From Paenibacillus sp. MAEPY2 (GTDB lineage Bacteria; Bacillota; Bacilli; Paenibacillales; Paenibacillaceae), in NCBI RefSeq assembly GCF_000499205.1, contig NZ_AWUK01000013.1, positions 62,001 to 126,000 on the forward strand: a stretch of 64,000 nt of DNA, written 5' to 3'. Position numbers and translations under genes: made by a program. Positions 34,614 through 45,011 of the stretch are shown here, one piece after another. The notes beneath the pieces are model-generated. The model was not told where the DNA came from and searched no databases. It was given only the letters and a program-made list of their open reading frames with translations. Position 1 is the stretch's first letter, and each line of letters opens with the position of its first letter.

Positions 34614-37600
34614 CTACCTTGTTTTCTTCCAGTTCCAGATACTCCAAGAAGCTATCTTACCAAGAATGAGCCAGATGCGAGGTTTCTTTGGTTCTTCAGG
34701 AGTCTTCAGGATGCCGCCCTCCGGTCTCTCAATCGTCGTCTCAATTTCACGTTTAGGTCGTGTTGCGCCTTCCGCTTTCTCAATATCGACTTCAAAGACA
34801 CGCTTAGGTCTGTCGGCTTCTTCTGACTTCTCAATACCGACCTCTACTGCCCTGGCTGGTCTAGCGGCCTCTTCCGGTTCAGCGATGTGCGTCTCGATAG
34901 GTTCACGGTTATTCACAGATTCAGTGTCATCATGGATATCGGTCACAAGCTGTTTTCTCTTCCGTGTGGCAGAATCCAGTTCCTCAATGACCGATTCGTT
35001 TTGATACGAACTGTAGTCAGCGAGTTCTTCTTCCTGAATAACTGCGTTCATCTCCTTGCCGCTCGTAGCTTGCTCAGATTTATGGACGATGGCTTCAGCA
35101 TTGGTTGTCGATGTTGCTGTCTCCATTTCCGAGATAGTTCCGACTTTCCTGCTATCATCAAGATAAGCTGACTCAACCTCATGAATAACGCCCTCTGTAG
35201 AACCGTCAGGGTAATCTGCGGATTCTAACCCGAGAACGCCAGCTTCCTCTGAAGTAAAGGATGTTGCCCCTTCAATCTCAGACAGCACTGCATCTGCAGA
35301 CTTGTTCTGCGTTGCCCCTTCCAGTTTGGTCTCTTCCATCTCGTACTCTCTGTCACCGTAGGTTACTGATTCCAGTTCGTGTAAAACGGACTCTCTTGCC
35401 ACATCGCTCTGCCAAGCACCTTCAATTTTATGGAGGATAGATGGAGAGTTTCCGTCACTAATTCGAGCGCCTTCGATTTCATGGGTCACGCCTTCTTTGT
35501 CCGCCCGCTGTTCAGCTAACTCAATGCCGAACCATACTCCGTCTCTGCCTGTTTCATTGACTGCGGTCTCCGGTTTGTGCTCATAGCCGACCTGCTTGGC
35601 ATCTGACTGCTCTGCTGTCACCGTCTCCTGCATGACACCTTCAGCACTGGTCATATGGTCAGCCGTTTCTGGTCTTTCCATCACCCCGTCATACTCCATG
35701 CCCGCCGAACCTGTCTCAATCCCTGCGACCACGCCTTCAGCGGTTGGGTCGGATACTGCTGTCTCAGGGAAATGTACTACGCCGTCCTTGGTAATGTCGG
35801 ACTCTGCGGCAGTCAACGTGTTCGGTCTCAGCCCTTCTCCGAATGTGGTCTGCTCTGCCGATTCAATCGTCTGCATAATGCCGATGTGCTTGTTCGCTTC
35901 AGAGATAGCCCGACCAATCTCAGACACGTCTGCTGTCCGGTGGAAGTCGAATAAAGATGCTCCTGACATTTCCTGCGGCATCGTTCCTTCCGGTTCGTTG
36001 ATGTACCGTCCAGTAGAAGGATTTTCTACAGCAAGTTCTGCCCCTTTGTTATGCTCTGCCTGTACTTCATCCTGATTGGTGGCGACGACTGTCACACCTG
36101 CGCCCGCCTGTTTCATTCTTTCAATCACAGCTTGTGTGATGGCAGGGAAGTCGGCTTGAGTAAAGCCTTGAGTGATGCTGTCTTGGATGATGTGCTCCAT
36201 GCCAGCTTCGATTAAATCGACAGCTTTCGAGCCATACATAATCTCCATGAGCCGCACAGCCTTAAGGATTTCAGGAGACTCCGCAATCACGCCTTGTATC
36301 TGCTCGAACGTAACCAAGGATTGGACTTCAGCTTGCATACGCTCCGTGACTTCTGCATCCGTCATCTCTTCTACCTCTGCGTCCGTCCGGTCGCTGACAT
36401 TATCTGCGCTCATGAATCTATCTACCAGTGGGTCACCGCCCACATAAATCTCAGCGTTGGTCACAAGTTGGATATCACTACTACTGCTTATGAGGTGTCC
36501 GGCATCTGTCGCCGTCTCCACGTCAGCGGCGTACGCCTGATTGACCACTGCCTGTGAAGAGAACTCTAGTCTACCTTCGGCTTCAGAGTCGCTAGAAGCT
36601 TTTGTAATGCTCTCATTTCCCCATGCGTCCGAAGTGTACTCTGCCGACTCAAGACGATTCTCAGCACCGTTTGCAATGCTCGATGCGCCTGTAAAGAAGG
36701 AGATTTCACCGCCCTTATCGAAGTAGAACGATTGCTCTAATACATCTGTTCTTGCATCGTAGTCCATCTCTACCTTGCCACTCTCCAATGCAGGGATGAC
36801 CCCGCCCTCCTGCAGAGTGTCAGCAGTGCTTATCCGGTCAATTTCCAGAAACGAACCCGACTGGCTGTCAGTTACTTCAATGGTCTCAAACTGCCCGTCC
36901 CGCCTTGTCTCATACGTAAAGAACTCCTGAAGTTCTGCTGTTGCCCTTTTGTCCACGGTCTGCGTGGTTTCGATTCTAGCATCCTTGACATGTTTGGTAG
37001 CTTGACTGGACGACTCAATGATGTAAACGTCCTCACGGGTTGTCGATTCGGTATACAAGTCAAGGTGTGCAGGCTCATGAACCAACGTTTCGTAGGCAAT
37101 GCTCTCATGTAAATTAGAATCGTGTACGGTCTCGCCTTGAGTGAGCACCCCATCAATACCCCCTTCATAGACGGGTTGAATGAGGTCACCTGTCATCGTA
37201 TCCTGCTGGCTGGCTTGCATGACCGTATCTGTCTGCCCAAACTCCTGCACGTCAACATTCTGATAGGTGTACACTTGGGTAAAAGTCTCAAGGTGAGTAT
37301 CCTTGTGCGTGTCTACCATGATAAATTCACTCAGCATCGTCGGGTCATGGTAAAGCGTCTCTGTTACAGTGCGCTCGTTTACCTCTGCATCCCCGCCGCC
37401 GTAAGTATCTGTCAGCGTAGTTAGCGTCAGGTCTGCTTCATTCTGCTTCTCTGCATGAATATACGCTACGTCTTGTGCATCAAAAGCCATGTCGGATACT
37501 GCGTTCTCTGTCTGTGACAGAAATGCGTCCTCCGTGACTTCCAGCCGCCGTGCTTCTTCGATATTTTCAAGAGGTCCCTCTTGCCTTGTATCAGCCAATT

Positions 37601-38483
37601 CGTACGCTTTAAGGGAAGAATCCTTGGTACTAATCTCAGCAAGTTCGTAACCGAACTCCTTACTTTCACTCACAATGATTGCATACTCAACCGGATAGGA
37701 TTCTCTGTCTGCCCTGTACATACCAACCTCTGCTGACTTGAAACGGGCAGTTTCTCCTTGCATCGTGATGTTAGGGTCATGGGTAGCAGTGCTCAGTAAA
37801 GCAATCTCCCCGTCCAAGATGTTTCTTACAATGTTCGACAAAACCGCCCGACCTTTTTCCGCATTAAGGCGAACCCCATTCTCAGCCGTGTCGAAGCCTG
37901 ACATTTGAGCGTCCGCTGATATTCCTGAGGTATTGGACTCCAAGGCATGAATAACACTCTGCTTGTTAGATAGTGAAATGGATACTCTGTTCCCTTCCTC
38001 AATGGAGACCTTCACGTCATAAAGATCACCGGAGGATAATTCGTCAAGAAGTGCCAGATGGTCTGTTCGACTGCCTTCTCTCACCGCCGCACCTTCAGCA
38101 TCAAGTACCTGCTCTAGCCTGCGTACGCTCTGTTGCTCTCCAGTTGTTACGTCCGTGACTGTTTCGCCGTTAAAATACTTATGTATGCCCGACAAATACG
38201 ATACGATAGATGCGACTACAGTCTCCACCTCAAAACCGTCATACTGAGTGACGTACTCAGCACTCCCTAGCCGCCCGAATAATCCAGTAGCCGAGTGAGG
38301 CACTTTATTTGCGCCCTTCATGGTATCTTCAATCAGTGTTCGATAGGTACTGTTAACGGGAGCGGTCAGGTGATATTGATTGTTTGCATTGATAATCTGC
38401 TCAAACCCAATTGTCAGTTCATAGCCCTTTTTAGAAAAAAGGGCGGTGAAGCTGATCAGGTAAGATTTCTTACCGTTCATCAT
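34614..38483 (-). CDS. 1289-residue acidic short-repeat protein
   Basis: A long acidic protein beginning MMNGKKSYLISFTALFSKKG. Residues ~1-220 are non-repetitive, then more than 900 residues are degenerate units of about 15-20 residues with a recurring 'E.A....(a)EGV.HE(I/V)E.A' theme (for example 'LHELESVTYGDREYEMEET', 'SEGVMQETVTAEQSDAKQVG'). Charge-rich ends and Lys/Arg-Pro units ('ARPARAVEVGIEKSEEADRP') close the protein, which ends in a short hydrophobic/aromatic tail ('WLILGKIASWSIWNWKK'). Could be an extended tail fibre or tether; I do not recognise the family. Confidence 0.65.
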   Translation of the reverse strand: MMNGKKSYLISFTALFSKKGYELTIGFEQIINANNQYHLTAPVNSTYRTLIEDTMKGANKVPHSATGLFGRLGSAEYVTQYDGFEVETVVASIVSYLSGIHKYFNGETVTDVTTGEQQSVRRLEQVLDAEGAAVREGSRTDHLALLDELSSGDLYDVKVSIEEGNRVSISLSNKQSVIHALESNTSGISADAQMSGFDTAENGVRLNAEKGRAVLSNIVRNILDGEIALLSTATHDPNITMQGETARFKSAEVGMYRADRESYPVEYAIIVSESKEFGYELAEISTKDSSLKAYELADTRQEGPLENIEEARRLEVTEDAFLSQTENAVSDMAFDAQDVAYIHAEKQNEADLTLTTLTDTYGGGDAEVNERTVTETLYHDPTMLSEFIMVDTHKDTHLETFTQVYTYQNVDVQEFGQTDTVMQASQQDTMTGDLIQPVYEGGIDGVLTQGETVHDSNLHESIAYETLVHEPAHLDLYTESTTREDVYIIESSSQATKHVKDARIETTQTVDKRATAELQEFFTYETRRDGQFETIEVTDSQSGSFLEIDRISTADTLQEGGVIPALESGKVEMDYDARTDVLEQSFYFDKGGEISFFTGASSIANGAENRLESAEYTSDAWGNESITKASSDSEAEGRLEFSSQAVVNQAYAADVETATDAGHLISSSSDIQLVTNAEIYVGGDPLVDRFMSADNVSDRTDAEVEEMTDAEVTERMQAEVQSLVTFEQIQGVIAESPEILKAVRLMEIMYGSKAVDLIEAGMEHIIQDSITQGFTQADFPAITQAVIERMKQAGAGVTVVATNQDEVQAEHNKGAELAVENPSTGRYINEPEGTMPQEMSGASLFDFHRTADVSEIGRAISEANKHIGIMQTIESAEQTTFGEGLRPNTLTAAESDITKDGVVHFPETAVSDPTAEGVVAGIETGSAGMEYDGVMERPETADHMTSAEGVMQETVTAEQSDAKQVGYEHKPETAVNETGRDGVWFGIELAEQRADKEGVTHEIEGARISDGNSPSILHKIEGAWQSDVARESVLHELESVTYGDREYEMEETKLEGATQNKSADAVLSEIEGATSFTSEEAGVLGLESADYPDGSTEGVIHEVESAYLDDSRKVGTISEMETATSTTNAEAIVHKSEQATSGKEMNAVIQEEELADYSSYQNESVIEELDSATRKRKQLVTDIHDDTESVNNREPIETHIAEPEEAARPARAVEVGIEKSEEADRPKRVFEVDIEKAEGATRPKREIETTIERPEGGILKTPEEPKKPRIWLILGKIASWSIWNWKKTR

Positions 38484-38509
38484 TCACCGCCAACCTCCCT
38501 TGCTATTTA

Positions 38510-40330
38510 TTACGAGTTCTTCTTCAACGTTTCTTTCAGGATGCCGAGACCAATTGGGGCAAACGGCGACATGTTAGCCAATGTGAACGGACTGACAGGT
38601 GTGTCTGCCAACGTGTAGCGGTAAAGTTGCTTGTACTCGTAAGTAGCAAGGACTTCCGATTCAGCCACAGGTGCTTTTCCGTCAAGGAAGTTGATTGTCT
38701 TCGTCTCGATATCAACTGTGTAGTCTGTGCCGAGCACTTGGTCTACGCAATCCACCTGAACTTCCAACTTAAACGGAGTTCCGTCATCCTTCAGAGAAGG
38801 CGAGTGCGCCATATGGAAGACTTTGTTTACGCCTGTGCCCTTGCCCACTTCTTCATGGTCGGATGTCTCCACTACTTCAAGTTCATCGAGTTGGGAAATG
38901 TTCTTAGGGTGTACGGCGTAACATTCATCCAGCTTACCTACAAAACCATCATTCGGGTGAACAATGTACATCGGGGAGATGTGATACTTACCACTATAAA
39001 CCGATGGATTAAATCGGGACTCACCCGCATCAACGTTCTTATCGTGCGTTATGAACGCGAGGTAATGCTGTTGGTAGTATGTACCACCGATGGACTGTTG
39101 AAGCTGTACCCCGCGGTTTCCGTTGGATGTGTTGTTACCGTAGTCGACGTAAATCGCACCCAACTTCATGTCTTTCTTCCATACAACTTCGTCTGCTTCC
39201 CGACAACCAGAGATAATGACATTGTTTTTGCGAGGGGACTTACCAAGAGTCGTTAGCCGCCCGATGTACAATGGAGCGAAGTAAGTATTCTCAGCGCCCG
39301 GAGTAGGATCTGGACGGAAAAACATTACGATTCGGTCTTTGGTCACATTCCCCCAATAGTACATCGTACTATCACGTTGCCATCCTCTATCAAAGTTCTG
39401 CAACGGAGTGAAGGACAGAGCCGTTGGCAGGGATGGATAGATGTAATAAATGGATGAGTAAACAGCATTCATTAGATCATTCGGTTTATCGGGGTCAAAG
39501 TTCTTGACTGTGATGTCACCGTAATTCAGCGTTTGGTTTCCAGTGGCATTCAGAATTCTGATGTAGGATGCGTGTAATTCTGCGCCTGCGTCTGGTGCTT
39601 TGCCAACGAACGTTACACTATTTTTAGTGTAGTCAACTGTGTATAACGTTGAATCCTGTTCAACCTGATTCACATAAACCCTTACAGTGTCCGCTTTAAT
39701 CGTCGCCACCGTTGGGATTTGGAACAACTTACGAGTTCCATCACCATCCGGTAAAATGGATTCAGGGTCACCAACGACTACAGAACCGCTAACACCTTGT
39801 ACGATTCGTTCGCCCCGCACATCATCGAATGTGAAGAAGTACATGCGCTTCACTGGCTGAGGTGCAATTGGAGATGGGGAGTAGTTTGCTGTAATTGCGT
39901 CAGTCGGCAATGGTGCAGACGTGAATGTGATGATACCGTTCGTTTCATCAAGAACGTAGTCTGTAGAAGCAACAGCGTTACCGTTCTTATAGACGATGAC
40001 AGAATCTCTGAGTACAGGGAACACTTGGAAGTGGAACTTCGTGTTTAATGTCTCGTTTTCAATCAACGCACCAAGTACGGAGTTCTGAGAAATAAACTCT
40101 TGCTCGCCCAAGGTTGGATTGCTTTTCTTGCCGTATCCGTAAACCATGCCGAAGTTCCGCATTTGGTTGTCCGAGCCGAGAGACCGGAACAAGCGGACAT
40201 CTGCGAACTTCTGACCGTCTTGAGATACGGAGCGGTACTTTATGAATGTATCCCATCCCTTGGAGTTAAACAGTGCTTCAAGGTCTTTAGGGAATAGCTG
40301 AATCGTGGAATCTCCATCAAACCAACTCAC
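38510..40330 (-). CDS. Tail-tip/fibre protein, paralogue 1 of 3
   Basis: A 606-residue protein related to the next two genes upstream: an N-terminal segment ending '..GWDTFIKYRSVSQDGQKFA', a core with 'NPSVYSGKYHISPMYIVHPN' followed by 'DGFVGKLDECYAV', and a C-terminal 'FAPIGLGILKE'. Inserted are two beta-rich modules with 'VIVYKNGNAVASTDYVLDE' and 'VRVYVNQVEQDSTLYTVDY', typical of virion proteins. It lacks the PKD-like domain of paralogue 3. Probably part of the tail tip. Confidence 0.65.
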   Translation of the reverse strand: MSWFDGDSTIQLFPKDLEALFNSKGWDTFIKYRSVSQDGQKFADVRLFRSLGSDNQMRNFGMVYGYGKKSNPTLGEQEFISQNSVLGALIENETLNTKFHFQVFPVLRDSVIVYKNGNAVASTDYVLDETNGIITFTSAPLPTDAITANYSPSPIAPQPVKRMYFFTFDDVRGERIVQGVSGSVVVGDPESILPDGDGTRKLFQIPTVATIKADTVRVYVNQVEQDSTLYTVDYTKNSVTFVGKAPDAGAELHASYIRILNATGNQTLNYGDITVKNFDPDKPNDLMNAVYSSIYYIYPSLPTALSFTPLQNFDRGWQRDSTMYYWGNVTKDRIVMFFRPDPTPGAENTYFAPLYIGRLTTLGKSPRKNNVIISGCREADEVVWKKDMKLGAIYVDYGNNTSNGNRGVQLQQSIGGTYYQQHYLAFITHDKNVDAGESRFNPSVYSGKYHISPMYIVHPNDGFVGKLDECYAVHPKNISQLDELEVVETSDHEEVGKGTGVNKVFHMAHSPSLKDDGTPFKLEVQVDCVDQVLGTDYTVDIETKTINFLDGKAPVAESEVLATYEYKQLYRYTLADTPVSPFTLANMSPFAPIGLGILKETLKKNS

Positions 40331-40418
40331 GATAAATCACCTCTCGTTTGGAATTACCCTGCCGGTTATCCTGACTAAATATACTTATTTAATAGGAATT
40401 TATGCCAGGGCTATATTG

Positions 40419-41897
40419 TTATGGGGTTGTAGGCTGTGTCGGTGTAGGTGTCGGAGTGACCTCCACGCCTTCATCATCTACAGTATTTAAGTACAATCCA
40501 ATACCCGCTGGACGGTACTGAGTTCCCGGCTTACTTGTCAGTGGGGATACACCCTCAACCAAGAAGTAACGGAATACATCGAATTCATCTGGGCAGTGAT
40601 CCTTCTTCACACGCAGTTTGTTTGCGTTAAAGGACAGCGCCGATAATGCGATGGTGTCTTTCAGTGCTCCCCGCACCCCTTCTTCTGGATGAACCACGTA
40701 CAGCTTGGAAGTGTGAACCTTACCGCTGTATCGGGAAGGGTTAAAGGAATACTTGTAAAGAGGATTCTCAGCGTTGTTCCAAGCCCGCGGATAGTCTCGC
40801 TTGCCATCCTGCGAAGTACGCATTGGAGGGATGGCATTGGCTGGTGCGTTCCAAGACAGGTAGTACGCCTGATATCGAGCACCGAGTTTACCACGGCTGA
40901 CCATAACGTTGTCCAATCCGTTCGCAGGATTCTTAGGGTAGGTTTTCATCAGCGGCATGATGTTCGGTTGTCTCTTCGTCGTATCATCGAAGTCGTACTC
41001 AGCGATAGCAGTCAACCCCGCTGAACCTGTCTGTGTCACGATAGGTACACTACCTGCGAACATTGCGTAGGCATCATCACCTTCTTCAATGGCATCCAGC
41101 TTACCGAAGTAGAGAGGAATGATTGGAACAAGGTTTCCTTCCGGTGCAGGTACGTTGTCACATTGGATGATGAAAAACAGGCTATCTCCGTTCAAGTGAC
41201 CTTTAATAGAGATTTCTGAGTCAGCCCACCAGTTCGTATTTTGAATCGCATAGTTGATATCGTCGTCGTGGTATTTTTCCAAAAGGTTGGTGCGAAGACC
41301 AGCTTGCATGATTGGAGACTGCATCCGATTCCCTTCAGCTTTAGATACAGTGAAGGTAGCCGTCGAGCCTGTGCCTACCCAACCTGCCGCTTCTACTTCG
41401 ATATCCAGAGCCGCCCGTTTAAGGTCGCCCGAGTTAATCCAAGGCAGTGTTACGTCAGAGTAGTTAGGCATAAGTCCCGCCAAATTCTCGACCATATAGA
41501 AGTACAGAGTCTGAGGGGAACGATACTTACGGAACTCGTTTGTAGCCCATTCTGAGAACACCGCAAGTGTTGCAGGAGCCGGAGCTTTAGAATCAGGTGA
41601 CTTGTTTAGCTTCCGAAGTTGACCAAGGTTCTGATTCCATGTACCAAGAACAGCAACGCCAAACATCTTGCCCGCAGTGTTCTTGTAAATGAAGTGCTCC
41701 GCCACGTAGATTGGAATGTCGGCCGAATCAAGACCGGTGTACGTGCTTCGCATAATACCTGCATCAAAAACCACTTTCTTAAAATTAGCGACCGTATCCC
41801 ATCCTTGAGTAGCAAGTAGGTCTCCTAACCGAGGTTGAATATCCTGTTCCGTTACTTTCGGGGTAAACGATGCAGGAGTTGTGTCGATAAATGGCAT
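40419..41897 (-). CDS. Tail-tip/fibre protein, paralogue 2 of 3
   Basis: A 492-residue protein with the family layout: N-terminal 'LGDLLATQGWDTVANFKKVV', central 'AEHFIYKNTAGKMFGVAVLG' and 'LYFYMVENLAGLMPNYSDV', 'RYQAYYLSWNAPANAIPPMR', then 'NPSRYSGKVHTSKLYVVHPE' and 'FRYFLVEGVSPLTSKPGTQY'. The C terminus is a Pro/Thr-rich tail ('TPTPTPTQPTTP'). It shares its core with paralogues 1 and 3, so the three arose by duplication. Confidence 0.7.
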   Translation of the reverse strand: MPFIDTTPASFTPKVTEQDIQPRLGDLLATQGWDTVANFKKVVFDAGIMRSTYTGLDSADIPIYVAEHFIYKNTAGKMFGVAVLGTWNQNLGQLRKLNKSPDSKAPAPATLAVFSEWATNEFRKYRSPQTLYFYMVENLAGLMPNYSDVTLPWINSGDLKRAALDIEVEAAGWVGTGSTATFTVSKAEGNRMQSPIMQAGLRTNLLEKYHDDDINYAIQNTNWWADSEISIKGHLNGDSLFFIIQCDNVPAPEGNLVPIIPLYFGKLDAIEEGDDAYAMFAGSVPIVTQTGSAGLTAIAEYDFDDTTKRQPNIMPLMKTYPKNPANGLDNVMVSRGKLGARYQAYYLSWNAPANAIPPMRTSQDGKRDYPRAWNNAENPLYKYSFNPSRYSGKVHTSKLYVVHPEEGVRGALKDTIALSALSFNANKLRVKKDHCPDEFDVFRYFLVEGVSPLTSKPGTQYRPAGIGLYLNTVDDEGVEVTPTPTPTQPTTP

Positions 41898-41945
41898 TTA
41901 AATAGCACCCCTTTACTTATTAGCTTTATATAGCAAGTCCTGCTG

Positions 41946-44606
41946 TTACACAGGACAGTTTACCAGGTATTCCCACGACGAACTTGACCCCGAACTGGAG
42001 GACATGACCACCTTTATTTGTGTTACGCCGCCAACAGGACTGTATTGAAATTGGAGTGAACCTCCGTTAGATACTTCCATGTTGGTGCTGGCAAGCAACT
42101 GGTTCTGATAGTAAACATCCATACGGTCAGCTACCCCATACATGTTGTAGGTGATAACGACTCGTCCAGATGAATTGCCCATCTCATGCAGTTTCTCCGT
42201 ATAAGCACCGCCGCCAGAATCGTTCAGCTTACCGCACTGCAATGTATTAGCCGGTGGGGGTGGTGGAGGTGGTGGGGGCACGTACTTGGCAGTTACCGTT
42301 ATGGTTGCCGTAGCCGTTGCCTGCTGACCTATTTCATTCCACACCGTAAGCTTGACCGAATACGTGCCGACATTGCTGAACGTAAACGTTGCATTATCGA
42401 CTGTATACAAGCCCTTTTTCACGTCACTCGTCACTTCCCACCTGTAATTCGTAATAGGGGAGTGCTTACTGTACAGCGATGTGAACTTGATTGACGTGTC
42501 CTCTTCTATGCTTGAATAACCAGGGTCGATTGACAGAATCAGAGCTGGAGATTCAGGCGGTGCAGGAGGAATCTCAGGAAGAGTGTACCCCGCCTTTAGA
42601 ATGCCGAGAGCGGCAGGTCTGTATGGCGTTGCAGGCCTCTTTGTCAGTGGCGAAATTCCTTCGACCAAGTAGTAAGAGTAAACCTCATACCTATTCTCGT
42701 CGTCACAGTAATCTCTCACAGCCTTTAACTCGTCACCATTCATTATAGTTAAGGGAGAGGTTAAAATAACGTTTCGCAGTGTTCCGAACGTACCATCTTC
42801 AGGATGAACCAGAAGTGCACGGGATGAATGGGCTTTCCCGCTGTACCTTGACGGACTGAACTGGTACTTGTATTGCTCGTTCATGTAATCTTTCCAAGCC
42901 CTTGGGTGCTTACGGTTGTCAGCATTTTCCCTTAGCGGTGGCATAGAATTAGAAGGAACATTCCAAGACAGGTAATGCGCCTGATACCTTGCACCGAACT
43001 TATTTCGCTTGACCATAATGGAGTCAATACCGTTACTTGGGAAGTGCGGATACTCCTTCATAACAGGAAGCAAAACCTCTTGCTTGATGCTTGCATCGTC
43101 ATAATTAAATTTACCAGACTGCTTGAGAGCGTCTTCTACAGTAGCCCCGTCCTTGTTGTATGCCGTCCCTGAGAATAAGGCAGAAGGTGTGCCTTCAGCG
43201 TTTCGATTGGTCTCGATATGAATCTCAAGAAACATCCGACCGGATACCGGAGTGTAGCCACTCACTCCATCTCCACTCACTGCTTCAATGGTCACAGAGG
43301 ACATGCCCTCGATTCCCGTGATATCGAATTGCCCCATCAACTGAGCATCGTTCCTGTTACTTGTCGGCTCTACCGCCCCGATGGTATTGAACTTCCCTAT
43401 CTCCTGTCCTGCGATGGTCAGCGTGACAGCTTCGTCAGGCATGTCGCCGTCCGTGTCACCCATTAGCCATACTTTTACATATGACCCCGCATTAACCATT
43501 GGCTTGCCTGAGATAATTGTGGAAGTCTTCGTCTGCTTCCGGTAGAAGTCGAACGTGATATCCCGATTAATAACCTCTTCTGTCAAGCCGTTAACATCGA
43601 AGTCTCCCATGTAGAGAGGAATCGCAGGTACGGCGTTGTCATCCCAAACGGGAGCAGTGTCCGCAACTATAATCAGCATGAGCGACTTACCGTCCACGAA
43701 CCCTTTGACGAACACCTTACTGTCGTCCCACCAGTTCGTAAATTTTACGTCAACGAAGGCAATCTTCTCTGTGTGCTCAAGCTGAGGGATTCTTGTATGG
43801 GACGTGACTATTGGCGACTGGTACATCTGAGGGAAGGAATCAGTAATTCGTGACTGAAGAGCGTTTGTATTATCGTCCAGCCCCCACATGCTTGTCTGCA
43901 CTTCAACATCCAAAGCCACCCGTTTCAATTCATTGACGTTCTCCCACCCAACCAACATCTTCCCGTTTCCAATCCACTTCTCAAGCTGGTAGAAGTAAAG
44001 CGTATGCCGCTCAAAGAGGGCATCTTCGTTAGCCTTCTGAATCGCCCAAGAGAATACGCCGCTGTCCTGCGGTGTTAACTGAGTACCGTAATCGGCATTT
44101 TTGTCATAGATTGCGAATGGTACTTTACAGTCCGTCCGTCCAATCTGCTCATTAATGTGAGCCAGCATTGCCATGCCAAACAGGTTTCCCGATATATTTT
44201 TGACGACGATGTGCTTGGTCACATAGAAGTCGAAGGTGTCTGCTGACCCGACCGTGCTGTAGTAAATTGCTACCTGACCGGATACCCCTGCTTCAAAGGT
44301 AATCGTGATGGTTTCGTCAGTGTTCTTGACCGCTATGTAATAGGATGTTGGAGCAATCTCTCCATCAAGGAAGATGTAGTAATCATCGTTCAGTACCTTA
44401 GGCAAGTCTATTTCAGGGTTAGCCATCGGAAGGTAGAAACGCTTGATTGTTGGCTTGGTCAGCTTGTTGGAGTAGGTTACCTTAGTAAACTCAGCTACCT
44501 TTGACCAGCCGTTGGTTGTCATGATACCAGCAAGCCCTTCTAGCAAAAACTCTTCATTTATGGTCGTGTCGAGCCAAGGCGTTGGCTGGTATGACGTATC
44601 TGCCAT
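41946..44606 (-). CDS. Tail-tip/fibre protein, paralogue 3 of 3, with PKD-like domain
   Basis: An 886-residue protein with the family core ('LEGLAGIMTTNGWSKVAEFT', 'KHIVVKNISGNLFGMAMLAH', 'RYQAHYLSWNVPSNSMPPLR', 'SPSRYSGKAHSSRALLVHPE', 'YSYYLVEGISPLTKRPATPY'). After ~690 it adds a PKD-like Ig domain ('ALILSIDPGYSSIEEDTSIK', 'NVGTYSVKLTVWNEIGQQA'), a nine-proline stretch, and a ~80-residue beta-rich end. A perfect AGAAAGGAGGTG site precedes the ATG. The added domain suggests an extended surface-binding variant. Confidence 0.75.
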   Translation of the reverse strand: MADTSYQPTPWLDTTINEEFLLEGLAGIMTTNGWSKVAEFTKVTYSNKLTKPTIKRFYLPMANPEIDLPKVLNDDYYIFLDGEIAPTSYYIAVKNTDETITITFEAGVSGQVAIYYSTVGSADTFDFYVTKHIVVKNISGNLFGMAMLAHINEQIGRTDCKVPFAIYDKNADYGTQLTPQDSGVFSWAIQKANEDALFERHTLYFYQLEKWIGNGKMLVGWENVNELKRVALDVEVQTSMWGLDDNTNALQSRITDSFPQMYQSPIVTSHTRIPQLEHTEKIAFVDVKFTNWWDDSKVFVKGFVDGKSLMLIIVADTAPVWDDNAVPAIPLYMGDFDVNGLTEEVINRDITFDFYRKQTKTSTIISGKPMVNAGSYVKVWLMGDTDGDMPDEAVTLTIAGQEIGKFNTIGAVEPTSNRNDAQLMGQFDITGIEGMSSVTIEAVSGDGVSGYTPVSGRMFLEIHIETNRNAEGTPSALFSGTAYNKDGATVEDALKQSGKFNYDDASIKQEVLLPVMKEYPHFPSNGIDSIMVKRNKFGARYQAHYLSWNVPSNSMPPLRENADNRKHPRAWKDYMNEQYKYQFSPSRYSGKAHSSRALLVHPEDGTFGTLRNVILTSPLTIMNGDELKAVRDYCDDENRYEVYSYYLVEGISPLTKRPATPYRPAALGILKAGYTLPEIPPAPPESPALILSIDPGYSSIEEDTSIKFTSLYSKHSPITNYRWEVTSDVKKGLYTVDNATFTFSNVGTYSVKLTVWNEIGQQATATATITVTAKYVPPPPPPPPPANTLQCGKLNDSGGGAYTEKLHEMGNSSGRVVITYNMYGVADRMDVYYQNQLLASTNMEVSNGGSLQFQYSPVGGVTQIKVVMSSSSGSSSSWEYLVNCPV

Positions 44607-44621
44607 TTAATCACCTCCTTT

Positions 44622-45008
44622 CTATTTGAGCGTTTGGTAGTTTGCCCATACTACCTTAGGCTTGCCGCCCTCATTAAAGAACTCAAAGTGAAGTTGTGTT
44701 CCCTGCTTACATGGGATAATCGCCGTCAGGTACATCCCCTCCGGTAAATCCTTCGTGTAAATGTTCTTACATACCAGCCGTTCCCCTACGTACAAGTTCC
44801 AATAGTCTCTTGCTTCATAGTTGGATACGCCGACTGCAACGGAAAGCAACTCACAATCCTCTTGAATGGTCAACTTGTGTTCGACCTTGCCCGCCATTGG
44901 GGACTCTATCATAATCCCTTCAATGTACGGGTTCGTTTTGGTAGGCATAAAAGGAGGGTCGAGTCTACCGCCTACCAGATAACTCGCAAAATTTGCTCCG
45001 CTAGACAT
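44622..45008 (-). CDS. Small tail protein, paralogue of the protease fusion N terminus
   Basis: A 128-residue beta-rich protein starting MSSGANFASYLVGGRLDPPF. It matches the first ~125 residues of the metalloprotease protein at 286-1404, sharing 'VGGRLDPP', 'PTK', 'DYWNL', 'KNI' and 'EG(L/M)YL'. It sits between the tail-lysin gene block and the fibre paralogues, so it is probably a tail-tip or adaptor component. Family function unknown. Confidence 0.7.
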   Translation of the reverse strand: MSSGANFASYLVGGRLDPPFMPTKTNPYIEGIMIESPMAGKVEHKLTIQEDCELLSVAVGVSNYEARDYWNLYVGERLVCKNIYTKDLPEGMYLTAIIPCKQGTQLHFEFFNEGGKPKVVWANYQTLK

Positions 45009-45011
45009 TCA

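Noticed and set aside
16011-38483. Possible CRISPR array from repeated sequence
   Set aside because: The repeats are degenerate, in frame and within long coding genes; no conserved short repeats with unique spacers are present.
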